Source of the DNA: Caprella mutica | Lineage: Eukaryota > Arthropoda > Malacostraca > Amphipoda > Caprellidae | Length of the DNA stretch: 64,000 nt | Direction: 5' to 3' | Assembly (NCBI GenBank): GCA_947561585.1 | Contig: CANNZV010002606.1 | Coordinates: 1-64,000, forward strand | Shown here: one piece after another, positions 47,670 to 58,700 of the stretch | Layout of the letters: the number at the start of each line of letters is the position of its first letter | How positions within the stretch are numbered: the first letter of the stretch is position 1 | The notes under the pieces: model-generated | Databases searched by the model: none | What the model saw: only the letters and a program-made list of their open reading frames with translations | What the model was told of the DNA's origin: nothing | Program-made: the position numbers and the translations under genes

Positions 47670-48019
47670 TGTAGCTGCGACTAGCAGCTAATATGAGGGC
47701 AGGAAAAGTCTGTCTTCTGTCCGCATATATTTCGTTAGTTTTCTGGAAAAGATTCCAGTATAAAAATTCTAATCCATAAAATGTTATAAAAAAGGTTACC
47801 TAGATTAAAACTTTATTATTAAAACAATTTCTAAAACTTATAAAGGAATTAAAACAGGAACATGGCTGAACCAACTTACGACTATAATTTGTCCTTGGAA
47901 CAGGCGTGTGCCGGCAGCGCAGTATGAAAGAGAACTAAAAATCTAAAATTGATCTCCGAACACGACTTTTAAAAACGAGTGTTTCGTGAATGCAAAATAA
48001 AATTAACTTGCGCAGCACA
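47670..48019 (-). repeat. 3' LTR of the BEL/Pao element
   Basis: 350 bp, identical to 55390-55739. On the element strand it starts TGTGCTGCGCAAG and ends CGCAGCTACA (TG...CA). AATAAA lies at 47817-47812 on the minus strand and could serve as polyadenylation signal. Confidence 0.97.
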
Positions 48020-48034
48020 CTCCCTACCTGACTC
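48020..48034 (-). other. Polypurine tract
   Basis: On the element strand AGGTAGGGAG abuts the 3' LTR (TGTGCTG), in the place where plus-strand DNA synthesis is primed. Confidence 0.6.
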
Positions 48035-48243
48035 TCTAAACTGAGAGTCACATTATCAGTAATTCAAAATTTACTAGTAAAAATCAGAACATAGACAACC
48101 TATAATAAAATCAAAACCTAATTAAATCGTCCATAGGACAAGCTACCAATGGGAAAAAACTAAAAACAGTAGCCATTATTAATTTTACACAACCAAACTC
48201 ATACATAAATGACCTCTAATGGACAAAATACTCTGGTCAATCT

Positions 48244-51200
48244 CTAATCAATGCCTATCAGCAGGACGAGTTCATGAATCGGTCTTTCATATATCTTGTC
48301 ACCGATTCTCAGCTTGACGCTCCTCACCATCTTGTCCTCACTGAGCTTGACCTCGCTCACAATGCCTGTGGGCCATCTATTGCGAGGAGTGTTCTTGACA
48401 CGCAGAAGTACGATATCTCCCTGCTCAATGTTACGTTTTGGTTTCTTCCATTTTCTTCTCTGTGATAGAGTCTGAAGATACTGGGACCGCCACCTGATCC
48501 AAAACTGGTCAGCCAAGTATTGCACGCGACGCCACCTCCTCCTGCCATACTGAAGTATATCCTCTTCCGTAAACTTCTCTAGAGGTGGCGGGTTAGGGTC
48601 GTCTTTAAGGGTCATCAGACAATTTGGGGTGATTGGAGCGCCATCATTTGGGTCAGGAGAAACACAGTACAACGGAGTAGAGTTGACCATCGCAGCAGCT
48701 TCTTGAAGGAGAGTAACCATTTCATCTCTCGAAAGAGAACTGCCTCTCGTCTGCTGCAAAGTACCCTCCAAAACCCTTCTTACTGAGCCAATTTTACGCT
48801 CCCAAGCGCCTCCAAAGTGACTGGAGGCGGGAGGATTCAGTAACCACTCACACTGATGAGAAGCCGCAACTGAACGGACCACGCCAAAGTCCACATGAGT
48901 CTGAGCCTGATTAATAGCTCCTATGAAATTACTTCCATGGTCACTTCGTATTCTCTTGCAGGTGCCACGCAATGCAAAGAACCTTCTGAGGCCGTTAACA
49001 AATGAAGGGGTGTCCATGGACGACAACGGTTCTAAGTGAACGCCTCTAGTAACGAGGCACGTAAGCAGCAACACATACATCTTCTTGGTTGCGCTCCGTC
49101 TGCGGGTATTTACTCCGTCGTGTACTAGTAGAGGACCAAAGACGTCCAAACCCACGTTGGTGAATGGGGGAGTCCTTTCCAACCGATCACATGGCAGATC
49201 AGCCATCAATTGCTCGCATGGTTTACCTCTTAAACGTCTGCAAGTCACACAATCCTTCAACAGCTCTCTTAAGATCCTACGTCCATTTTCAAGGTGATAC
49301 CCCTTCTCACGTATGCACCCATGGGTCACGTGGCGCCCTTGATGGCCAATGGAGTGGTGTAGGTGCCTTATCAAAAGAGAGCTTATGGGGTGTTTGGCAG
49401 GAACGAACACGGGATGTGCGACATCGAAGGGAGTGGCGTTCTTAAGTCGTCCACCCACTCTGATGAGACCTATGGAATCAAGAAAGGGAGACAGATTACC
49501 AATGCAATGATTATCAGGTATACAAGAGCCGTTTACTAGTAAATCAAAGGCTTCCGGATAACTCTCTCTTTGCGCAACAATCAATAAACGGTCAATTGGG
49601 TTAATTTCAATGGATATCGGATTCCTATCAATATTCCTAAAACATCTCTCAATGAAGCTCATTATAAGGTTGGTCACTTTCACCAAGAATAGCCAACTGC
49701 TAGTTCTTTCTGCAGCGCCCGTCAAAGGCGATCTTTCACTAGCCAACGCGGCCGTTCGCAGAGATACCTTCTCCTTCACCTCCTCGGGCAGCTCCATTTC
49801 CGAGAAGACTCCACATTCAAAGCTTCGTGGCTCGGAGCACTTTATGAACTCTGGACCCACAAACCAGCGACTCCTAGACAACGACAATGGGTCTGAAGGT
49901 CGGGTGGCAATATCCGCGGGATTGTCTTCACTGGGAACATATTGCCATAGAGCTGCCGGGGCAACCTTGTTGATGGATTCCACTCTGCGAGTTACATATC
50001 GAGAAAATCGTCTGGTAGAGTTATTCAGATACCCAAGAACAACTTTACTGTCTGTGTGATAAGTCACGCTCTCCAATTCGAAGTTCTTCTCCCTGATGAC
50101 GTCGCAAGCTAAGATCGATCCCTGAAGAGCGGCGCACAGTTCCAGGCGAGGGACCGACGTTGCAGCTCGGGGTGCAACTCGAGACATGGAGGTCACGAAA
50201 GCCACCTTAGTTTCTCGCAGAATATTGAACGAAACCAAGTATATAACCGCACCTATGGCTTCTATTGAGGCATCCGTAAATACATGTAGAGTTCTCTGAA
50301 CAACTTCGCCAAAATCTGCAGATACAAAGCATCTAGGAATAGAAAGAAGGTGAGCTTGCTTGAGTGACAATCTCCAATCATTCCACAGCGGAAGATACGC
50401 AGAAGGAAGGGGACAGTCATAGTCGACTCTACGTGAACATCCACCAGCAACATCCATTGAGAGAAAGGCCCTCCTCTGAATCAAACGTCCAGTCAAGATC
50501 ACCGGGGCCGCCACACCGATAGGGTCGAAATAAGAATTCACAACAGAGAGAACTCCCCTTCGAGTGAATGGCGCTTCAGGAACATCTGCTATTGCAACGA
50601 AAGAATCAGATGCTAAGTCCCACACGACACCGAGGGTTCTCTGAGGTAGAGAATCGTCAAAATCCATTTGCTTCCGATTATTGGCCACGTCGTCAGGTGA
50701 AAAAGAGCGTAGTACTCTGCTGTCAGATGCAGAGAACTTATGGACATTGATCCCGAACTCAGTCAACAACCTCTTAGTCGACATCAACAACTTTACTCCA
50801 TCCTCAACTGCATCTACACTGGTCACTCCGTCATCAACGTAGAAAGAATGCAGAACGAACTCAACAGCCTTCTCGACGTCGGGTAATGAAGAATTCAATG
50901 CTGCGTACCGCAACCCAAAAGATGCAACTGCAGGCGAGGAGCTCGCGCCGAATATGTGCACTCGCGCACGGTAGGGGACCAAAATTTTATCAGGGTCATT
51001 ACTATCGAACCAAAAAAATCTTAAATAGTCCTTCATGCTTTCGTCCAGGTAAAAGTTATAAAACATGTGCTCCACATCACAAGTGAGGCCTATCAACCCC
51101 CTTCGAAATCGTAGTAGCACTGCTCTCAACTGGTTCGTCATGTGCGGGCCAGTCATGAGCTCCTTGTTCAAACAAGTCCCCTTGAAGCAGGCAGCAGCGT

Positions 51201-54200
51201 CGAAGACCAATCTTGTTTTTTTCTTCTTAGCCTGTGTTACCGGAAAAAGGGGAAGATACCAGGCCTTTCCACATTCCCTTGGAATGACTTCGGAATCAGG
51301 AATGCGTTCAATATGCTGCTTCTCCAGATTTTGCTTCATGCTATTCAAGCACTGATCAAGCTTCTCCGGGGATCTCTTCAGCCGCTCCAAGGCCAATTTA
51401 GTCCGGTGAAACACTGGTATTCTGTTGTCGGGCATAGTGACGTTGGCACGCCTAAATGGAAGTGGCATGACCAGATGACCATCAACTACCCTGACGTGTT
51501 CTCTCATGGTCTCCATGAACAACTTCTCATCCTGAGACAGATCCACATTCTCATCGTCACCATATTCCTTGAATACATCAGCTTGCGGGCTACAAATCTT
51601 CGTACGTAGTACCTTCATGCTTGAGTTTGAAGAGTCGCTCACAGAGGCTGAACCCACAAGTGCCCAACCCAAAGGAGTTTCATGAACAAAAGGAGGATGC
51701 GTACCATAGCACCTGGTTCTCATTATCTCCCCGGAGTCCGCTCCGATCAATAGGAGAACTGGCGCAGCCCTTGCACAATCCGGAAATTTGCCTTTGAACT
51801 GTACGAGATGTGGGTGCATTCCAACGATGTCTGATGTCGCAACTTCATCTCTCGAGTCCGGAATGAAGGGATTCGTGAAGACCCTCGGAATCTTGTACCA
51901 CACGCTCCGATGTATACCACAGACATGAAGCTCGTCGATACTTACTCCCGGCACATCAGTCTCCAATCCACTCAAAGTTCTCAATGAGTAGGTTTGAGGA
52001 ATTCCTTGCAAATCCAAAAGATCAAGCACACTAGGATCAATAAATGAAGTGCTACTCTGCTCATCTAGAATGGCGTATCCGGTTACAATTTTGTCGGAGG
52101 TCGGGTGCTTGATGTATACTAACACAGTCTTCGAGCATATTTTGTCAGCAACACGACGCACCTGTGAGCAGAGGGCTTTCAATTGCTCAGATTTGTTTCT
52201 CTTGTTTGAGTTGTCATCATGTAGAATGGTCAGATGATTGTTGCCACACTCATCGCACTTGTTGTGGGAGGGACAGTTCCTGGCGACGTGATCACCAAGA
52301 CACCTGAAGCACAATCCATGACTCCAAATGAGATTTTTCCTTTCTTGAGATGACATGCTAATAAACTTTCTACATGATGAAAGTTTATGCTTTCCAGATT
52401 CGTGTAAAGGGCATAAAGAGAATTCAATAGGAGGCCGCGGGACATGACCTTCAAGCTCGCGACCGGAAACAGAAGACCGGGAAGACTCCTGCATGCTCTC
52501 TGCTACTTGTGAATGCAGCACTTTAACGGATCTCCTAATCTTATGATCCACAATGGTTTCACCAAAGAAGTCATCACTGATCTCTGAGTACACCTCCTGA
52601 AGAAACCCGACAAAAACTCCAAGAGAGGGGTTTCTCCCACCATTGTTAATCTTCGATTTTATTCCATAAGAGCGCCACCTGAGTCTGAGTTTTTCAGGCA
52701 ACTTCATCCATAATCTCTGCATACCCTCAGACTCATTATATTTGGCAAGCTCTGGATAGTGCTGCACTTTGAGATGGATCAATCTACAGAGATCAATCAA
52801 TCTGCCGAGTTCTTCCCTCTGCTCTGAATCTCGCAGAGGGGCAAGATCCTCCACTCTCCTATCTATGTAGCGAGAACTTAGAATTGCTGACCCATAACGC
52901 TCATTCAATATATTCCACACCAAATCGACAGTCGCATCGCTGATATCATATGAGGAGGCCTCGACATAATCTTGAATGATGCTGTGTGGAGCCCCCGATG
53001 TGTGGCACATCATAATCTGGAGCTTCTCAAAGGGGGAAAGAACCACATCCTGCATACGGGTCTTCAACAAACTGCTCCAAGTTTTATAGTTGTCTGCACT
53101 TCCCGAATATGGCGATTTGGGGATATGGAAGAGCTGCTGTTTAAGCAAATAGTTAGCAGCTACATCTGGCTGGCCCAACTGTACCATTCCACTCCCTACC
53201 ATAGCTTCGCTAAACTGTCGAGGGCGGGCTCTGTGGAAGGGGGCACTGTTGAGAGGGGCACTGTGAAGAGGGGCACTGTGAAGAGGGGCACTGTGAAGAG
53301 GGGCACTGTGAAGAGGGGCACTGTGAAGAGGGGCACTGTGAAGAGGGGCACTGTGAAGAGGGGCACTGTGAAGAGGGGCACTGTGAAGAGGGGCACTGTG
53401 AAGAGGGGCACTGTGAAGAGGGGCACTGTGAAGAGGGGCACTGTGAAGAGGGGCACTGTGAAGAGGGGCACTGTGAAGAGGGGCACTGTGAAGAGGGGCA
53501 CTGTGAAGAGGGGCACTGTGAAGAGGGGCACCGTGAAGAGGGGCACCGTGAAGAGGGGCACCGTGAAGAGGGGCACCGTGAAGAGGGGCACCGTGAAGAG
53601 GGGCACCGTGAAGAGGGGCACCGTGAAGAGGGGCACCGTGAAGAGGGGCACCGTGAAGAGGGGCACCGTGAAGAGGGGCACTGTGAAGAGGGGCACTGTG
53701 AAGAGGGGCACTGTGAAGAGGGGCACTGTGAAGAGGGGCACTGTGAAGAGGGGCACTGTGAAGAGGGGCACTGTGAAGAGGGGCACTGTGAAGAGGGGCA
53801 CTGTGAAGAGGGGCACTGTGAAGAGGGGCACTGTGAAGAGGGGCACTGTGGAGAGGGGCACTGTGGAGAGGGGCACTGTGGAGAGGGGCACTGTGGAGAG
53901 GGGCACTGTGGAGAGGGGCACTGTGGAGAGGGGCACTGTGGAGAGGGGCACTGTGGAGAGGGGCACTGTGGAGAGGGGCACTGTGGAGAGGGGCACTGTG
54001 GAGAGGGGCACTGTGGAGAGGGGCACTGTGGAGAGGGGCACTGTGGAGAGGGGCACTGTGGAGAGGGGCACTGTGGAGAGGGGCACTGTGGAGAGGGGCA
54101 CCTTGGAGAGGGGCACCTTGGAGAGGGACGTCCCGGGAAGAAACGCTGTGGGTTACCCTCGGAAAGAGCGTACTCCAGTTCACCATCCCACGAGGAGGCT

Positions 54201-54795
54201 CAGATACTGCAACAGCTAGGTTGCCCGTATTGCCCCAGGTTGATGGAAGAGAACACACAATCTCCCCACACGCTTCAGCTCCACGGGTCAAATGGGGCAC
54301 TGCCTCAGACGATGAAACCTGCTCAGTCTCAGTCACCGCCATCACAAATGAGGTGTATCCGCGCAGTTTATTTCCAATTCCTGCACTCTCAGAGAAAAGA
54401 GACATGTTGTCAGGGGTGGTATTAGAGAGTAAGTCCTCATTCATGTCTTCCCTTACTCTATTAATCTTGCTGATTTTCCTAAAACATTCGCATTGCATGA
54501 GTACCTTGTGTGAATGTATTTCATCAGATTCTTGCTTGGAGCCAACTTTCTGAAGTCTGTCACATAACTCATTGGCTTCCCTGAGGTGTTGTCTACGCAT
54601 AGATTGCATGGTTCTAATATCAGCGTCAGATATCTCTTTGGCATCAACGCTCAAAAGTGCCTCCAACTTACTCCCCAACTCAAAGAGGTCATCAATTGCT
54701 AAATGGGCAGGCCTCGCAATATTTCTACCAAAGGAGGTCCTTAGGGTCACAGGAAGACCATCACTGCCTGTGCTGTCTTCCATCCTTAGACTCAA
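48244..54795 (-). CDS. BEL/Pao Gag-Pol polyprotein
   Basis: Single 2183-residue ORF. Residues 1-220 and about 540-830 form Gag (DUF1759-like), split by about 60 APLH(S/G) pentapeptides at roughly 228-530. A zinc knuckle CFRCLGDHVARNC is near 830. The DUF1758-type aspartic protease has ILDEQSSTSFID near 907; DEQS replaces the usual D-S/T-G, a variant I believe is tolerated in this family. Reverse transcriptase shows CDVEHMFYNF and YVDD near 1317. Peptidase-A17-type and RNase H regions follow (FTDAS near 1506, TDSKVVLGYL). The integrase has an H2C2 zinc-binding segment (HLHHSIGHQG, CVTCRRL) and DDE residues in GLDVFGP (about 1880), SDHGSNF and GGAWERK. DUF5641 closes the protein (NRWPTGIVSEV). 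No envelope domain is attached. All hallmark motifs look intact. Confidence 0.97.
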   Translation of the reverse strand: MSLRMEDSTGSDGLPVTLRTSFGRNIARPAHLAIDDLFELGSKLEALLSVDAKEISDADIRTMQSMRRQHLREANELCDRLQKVGSKQESDEIHSHKVLMQCECFRKISKINRVREDMNEDLLSNTTPDNMSLFSESAGIGNKLRGYTSFVMAVTETEQVSSSEAVPHLTRGAEACGEIVCSLPSTWGNTGNLAVAVSEPPRGMVNWSTLFPRVTHSVSSRDVPLQGAPLQGAPLHSAPLHSAPLHSAPLHSAPLHSAPLHSAPLHSAPLHSAPLHSAPLHSAPLHSAPLHSAPLHSAPLHSAPLHSAPLHSAPLHSAPLHSAPLHSAPLHSAPLHSAPLHSAPLHSAPLHSAPLHSAPLHSAPLHSAPLHSAPLHGAPLHGAPLHGAPLHGAPLHGAPLHGAPLHGAPLHGAPLHGAPLHGAPLHSAPLHSAPLHSAPLHSAPLHSAPLHSAPLHSAPLHSAPLHSAPLHSAPLHSAPLHSAPLHSAPLHSAPLHSAPLHSAPLHSAPLHSAPLNSAPFHRARPRQFSEAMVGSGMVQLGQPDVAANYLLKQQLFHIPKSPYSGSADNYKTWSSLLKTRMQDVVLSPFEKLQIMMCHTSGAPHSIIQDYVEASSYDISDATVDLVWNILNERYGSAILSSRYIDRRVEDLAPLRDSEQREELGRLIDLCRLIHLKVQHYPELAKYNESEGMQRLWMKLPEKLRLRWRSYGIKSKINNGGRNPSLGVFVGFLQEVYSEISDDFFGETIVDHKIRRSVKVLHSQVAESMQESSRSSVSGRELEGHVPRPPIEFSLCPLHESGKHKLSSCRKFISMSSQERKNLIWSHGLCFRCLGDHVARNCPSHNKCDECGNNHLTILHDDNSNKRNKSEQLKALCSQVRRVADKICSKTVLVYIKHPTSDKIVTGYAILDEQSSTSFIDPSVLDLLDLQGIPQTYSLRTLSGLETDVPGVSIDELHVCGIHRSVWYKIPRVFTNPFIPDSRDEVATSDIVGMHPHLVQFKGKFPDCARAAPVLLLIGADSGEIMRTRCYGTHPPFVHETPLGWALVGSASVSDSSNSSMKVLRTKICSPQADVFKEYGDDENVDLSQDEKLFMETMREHVRVVDGHLVMPLPFRRANVTMPDNRIPVFHRTKLALERLKRSPEKLDQCLNSMKQNLEKQHIERIPDSEVIPRECGKAWYLPLFPVTQAKKKKTRLVFDAAACFKGTCLNKELMTGPHMTNQLRAVLLRFRRGLIGLTCDVEHMFYNFYLDESMKDYLRFFWFDSNDPDKILVPYRARVHIFGASSSPAVASFGLRYAALNSSLPDVEKAVEFVLHSFYVDDGVTSVDAVEDGVKLLMSTKRLLTEFGINVHKFSASDSRVLRSFSPDDVANNRKQMDFDDSLPQRTLGVVWDLASDSFVAIADVPEAPFTRRGVLSVVNSYFDPIGVAAPVILTGRLIQRRAFLSMDVAGGCSRRVDYDCPLPSAYLPLWNDWRLSLKQAHLLSIPRCFVSADFGEVVQRTLHVFTDASIEAIGAVIYLVSFNILRETKVAFVTSMSRVAPRAATSVPRLELCAALQGSILACDVIREKNFELESVTYHTDSKVVLGYLNNSTRRFSRYVTRRVESINKVAPAALWQYVPSEDNPADIATRPSDPLSLSRSRWFVGPEFIKCSEPRSFECGVFSEMELPEEVKEKVSLRTAALASERSPLTGAAERTSSWLFLVKVTNLIMSFIERCFRNIDRNPISIEINPIDRLLIVAQRESYPEAFDLLVNGSCIPDNHCIGNLSPFLDSIGLIRVGGRLKNATPFDVAHPVFVPAKHPISSLLIRHLHHSIGHQGRHVTHGCIREKGYHLENGRRILRELLKDCVTCRRLRGKPCEQLMADLPCDRLERTPPFTNVGLDVFGPLLVHDGVNTRRRSATKKMYVLLLTCLVTRGVHLEPLSSMDTPSFVNGLRRFFALRGTCKRIRSDHGSNFIGAINQAQTHVDFGVVRSVAASHQCEWLLNPPASSHFGGAWERKIGSVRRVLEGTLQQTRGSSLSRDEMVTLLQEAAAMVNSTPLYCVSPDPNDGAPITPNCLMTLKDDPNPPPLEKFTEEDILQYGRRRWRRVQYLADQFWIRWRSQYLQTLSQRRKWKKPKRNIEQGDIVLLRVKNTPRNRWPTGIVSEVKLSEDKMVRSVKLRIGDKIYERPIHELVLLIGID
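53230..54127. repeat. 15-bp minisatellite inside gag, about 60 copies
   Basis: Fifteen-base units (plus strand GAGGGGCACTGTGAA) repeat without interruption and encode APLHS; blocks of CCGTG variants (APLHG) and GTGGAG variants sit in runs, showing block-wise expansion. The frame is kept in every unit. Open frames in the other five readings (for example the 415-codon plus-strand ORF) are shadows. Confidence 0.97.
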
Positions 54796-55389
54796 ATTTC
54801 CTACTCACAATCACAAGTGAACTGAAAGCCTAAACTGTGCAAGTGTTCTCTACACAAGTGTTTATCTAAATAACCAATAATCAGTTGCAAACTTGGCAAG
54901 CTATACCAGAATTCAAAACTTTGAACGATTTCTCTATAAAACCTATTTTAAACAAACTAATTCACTGCACAGTCACTAAACTGCAAAATAGTCAGCCGGA
55001 AAACCAATCTTTTATTGGCAAGCTATGCCAGGATTTCAAACATGGGTCACCAGCATGAAAAATACTTATTTTCAGAATTAATTGATGTAAATGCAATAAC
55101 CTCAATGAGTATAATTTTTTTTTTAACTATCAAAGTGAAACCAGTCACACATCTAAAATTCCAAAGGCATAAATTCACTTCACAAACACTAATCCGGAAC
55201 TAACATTGGCAATCTATGCCACCATATAGAAACTGGGATCATTTATGTTATGAGGATAAGTCCGGGTAAATCAGCTGTATGACGCCAACTAGGCCAACCA
55301 AGATAAAGTTACAGGTAACTTACAGAGGGATGATGGGAACTCTTTCATGGGCTGACAGGCACACACATATGGGGAAGCTAAGTCAAAAC
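54796..55389 (-). other. 5' leader of the BEL/Pao element
   Basis: Non-coding DNA between the 5' LTR and the gag-pol start codon (54795-54793). It should carry the primer-binding site and packaging signal. The first bases inside the LTR read GTTTTGACTTAGCTTCCCC, which I cannot match to a tRNA by eye. Confidence 0.6.
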
Positions 55390-55739
55390 TGTAGCTGCGA
55401 CTAGCAGCTAATATGAGGGCAGGAAAAGTCTGTCTTCTGTCCGCATATATTTCGTTAGTTTTCTGGAAAAGATTCCAGTATAAAAATTCTAATCCATAAA
55501 ATGTTATAAAAAAGGTTACCTAGATTAAAACTTTATTATTAAAACAATTTCTAAAACTTATAAAGGAATTAAAACAGGAACATGGCTGAACCAACTTACG
55601 ACTATAATTTGTCCTTGGAACAGGCGTGTGCCGGCAGCGCAGTATGAAAGAGAACTAAAAATCTAAAATTGATCTCCGAACACGACTTTTAAAAACGAGT
55701 GTTTCGTGAATGCAAAATAAAATTAACTTGCGCAGCACA
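55390..55739 (-). repeat. 5' LTR of the BEL/Pao element
   Basis: 350 bp, identical to the 3' LTR. It would start transcription leftwards, away from the gene that begins 46 bases to its right at 55786. Confidence 0.97.
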
Positions 55740-55785
55740 ATTAGTTGCCTATAAATAAAACATTGTATGTATTACCATCTACAAG

Positions 55786-58700
55786 ATGTCGCCTATCACT
55801 AGCGGAAATGTTGATATAAATAGCATAGTCTCTAACATTTCTGAACTAAAGAATGAATATCAAATTCTAGAGGTGAGTATTTTATACCTATCAATAGGTT
55901 TGTATTTTGTGAAATTAATTTGCTTTTTCCTTCGTTTGTCTTAAAAGCTGCCTATTATATTTATCATGAATCCACTTTAATAAAGAATAAAATGGTATGA
56001 GAAATAAATTGTTATTGCGTCTTATTGGAAAATTGGGATCCTTCCCATTTGACAACTCCCACCAAATGTAATTTAATTAATTTTTTACCTTCGCTGAATG
56101 TGTAAAGGTTATATTTTAGACTGCATTTGTTTATTTATTTATTTATTTATCATCTTGTTATCCAGTTAACTGAAAAAGTTTTCAACCAAATTGCCTGAAA
56201 TTTGGTGAAACGATTGGTCATTATCCAGTGATTTTCTGGACAATGATAAAAAATGGCATGAAACTTGGTGGGACGTCTGGTCAACAATATAGAGGAACCA
56301 TTTTGTTAGATTTTGCGATCTATCGGGTCAAAGATCAAGGTCAAGGCCATTTATAACTCAAAAAGTTTTCTACTAAATTGTCTGAAATTTGATGAGACGA
56401 TTAGTCAATGTCCAGGAACCATCTGGTAGAATTTTGTGAGCGATCCGGTCAAGGTCATTTATAACTCAATAAGACAATAACTCAAAAAGTATTTAACCAT
56501 ATTGCATGAAACTTGGTAGGACGATTGGTCATTATCCAATTACCGGTTTGTTGAATTTTGGGAGAGAACGGGTCAATGCGGTTGCGAAGGTATGCGCTCT
56601 ACCGAGTGCAAGTAATCTAGTTATAGATACAAATATATCTTCTTACCTAAGAAATAATTATTTTCCATTTATTATTCCATTCCATTTATTACCCCCATTA
56701 CACATATATCAGTGTTGAAGTAATAAATGGAAATTATCACGGAAACTGAAAATTTACTATATATGTATTTAAGGGGGCGTGTCGCCCCCGAGTACCTTTG
56801 CCTTGTTTTTAATTAATCATGATGTGTGCAGTACAACAAACTAGCGGATAGAACAAACTACATTACAGATATCTTTGACTGAAATTGGCCAGAAAGCGTG
56901 AAAACGAGTTTCTTTAAGCTCTCAATCTTTCAGTAATACATAGGGAATAAATATCTTGAAATGCTCATATCTCAAAAGTAGTAGTTTCTACAAAAAAAAA
57001 CGGATTCTATGGACAAAAGTATACAAGAACAAATTAATTTAAATTAATTTTGGTTGGGGTCGTCAAATAGGAAAGATCCGGAAATTGATACTAATAATAT
57101 AATAAATAGCTATAGTTGGAAAACTACTTGCAGGAAGCAATCATGCAGTGCATTGGAAAACATCATTTGAAAATTCGTTTTAGAGAATCTTTCTATTTCT
57201 TACAACTCCTAATAATTTTTATCAATAAAAATGAATAAAAATGTAAAATATATCGTTTACAAACTTTGGATATCCATAAGGTATACATTTAGGTATTAGT
57301 AGTGACACATATGGTTTATCGTGTATCCTACCACACTGTCCAGTGGTCCACGGACAGTGTGGTATCAACAAGACTCATCCGGAATGGTTCAATTCTCGGG
57401 GATGATATTTTCTAAGGGAGAATATTAATTCATGGAAAGCATGATAGGTACGCGGAAGATTTCGACATGGAAATTCGATAACTGCGATATGAAATGATGG
57501 AAAGTAAAACTAGATCATTTCTCCATATGAGAACACCAGGTGTTTCTTTTGTACTGCTAAACAAATTTTAAGCAGCTTCAACCAATCAAACTTTATGCTG
57601 TTCTACCTTATAGTGAATGCTTCTCATATGATCTTTTGAAAATTTCACATATGATCTATGTATATAGGAAGGTATAAGTCCATAAGAGGTGAGCAAGAAT
57701 GAACCCAGACATGCGCAAGAATCGCTCCTTCCAAGCTGATTCCAGACGCGCAATTTTTTCTCCATTGTTGCCCGTTGCCCTGATAAGTTATTTAGATGTT
57801 ATTATGGTTTCTCTAAAGTAATTTGTTCTATCTTTTTTTAATAAAATTACTCAGACTAACTGAACTATTGTGCGTAAGAATGACCTTGTACTGCTTCTTA
57901 ATTACTAATCATTTAATAAAATGATTAATAGTGGATGAATAAAAATAGAATAAACTCAATTTGTATATATCTTATTTTGAATTATTTTGTTGAGAAAGAC
58001 AGTGAAGAATACCCAATTAATGGACTAGAAAACACACATAAATTCCTTTCCAAATGGTTAAATAACTTTCCCAAAAATTGAAAAGAATTACATGTACGAC
58101 TTCATATAAAATTAATATTTCAATTATTATTAGATAAATGCTACTAAGTTTACATTGTGACAGGACAATAACCCCCCCCCCGTGCAAAAAAAAACCCGTG
58201 CAATATACCCCCGGACAAAAAAAAAACGTGCAATAAACCCCCCGGACAAATACCCCCCGGACAAGAACCCCCCAAGCAAAAAACCCCCGGTCGATATAAA
58301 TAGCCTACTTCAATTTTATTAATTGAAGCGGTCTGATACGGGGGGGTTGGGGGCTTGCCCCCACGGCCAGGTTTAATAGTGACAAAATGTATACTGTACT
58401 TATTTTTACTATAAAATACCTTATTTTGCAAAATATTTTGTCATATTTTCGAAGAAAATGTAATAATTATTGGTTCGCATTGAATACTGTTTAATATATT
58501 AATAAAAATGAATTATGCTATATTTATACAGACCGGGGTTCTTTTGCACCGGGGGTTTTTGTCCAGGGGTATTTGTCCGTTTTTTTTTTGTCCGGGGGGG
58601 GGGGGGATATTTTGCACGTTTTTTTTTTTTTTTTTTTACCGCGGGTTTTTTTTTTGCACGGGGGGTTATTGTCCTGGAATCAGTTTACATGTAGAGAAAA

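Larger units (their letters stand above)
47670..55739 (-). mobile_element. Full-length BEL/Pao LTR retrotransposon
   Basis: An 8070-bp element on the minus strand with two identical 350-bp LTRs, one long gag-pol ORF, and a purine-rich tract next to the 3' LTR. LTR identity and the intact frame mean it inserted very recently and may be active. Flanking 5-mers are ACTAG on the left and ATTAG on the right, not an exact duplication, and the right flank does not continue repeat X as 1-620 does. No tRNA primer-binding site was recognised after the 5' LTR. Confidence 0.95.

Noticed and set aside
52972..54219. 415-codon plus-strand ORF
   Set aside because: Antisense shadow of the gag minisatellite of the BEL/Pao polyprotein, which has clear domains on the other strand.
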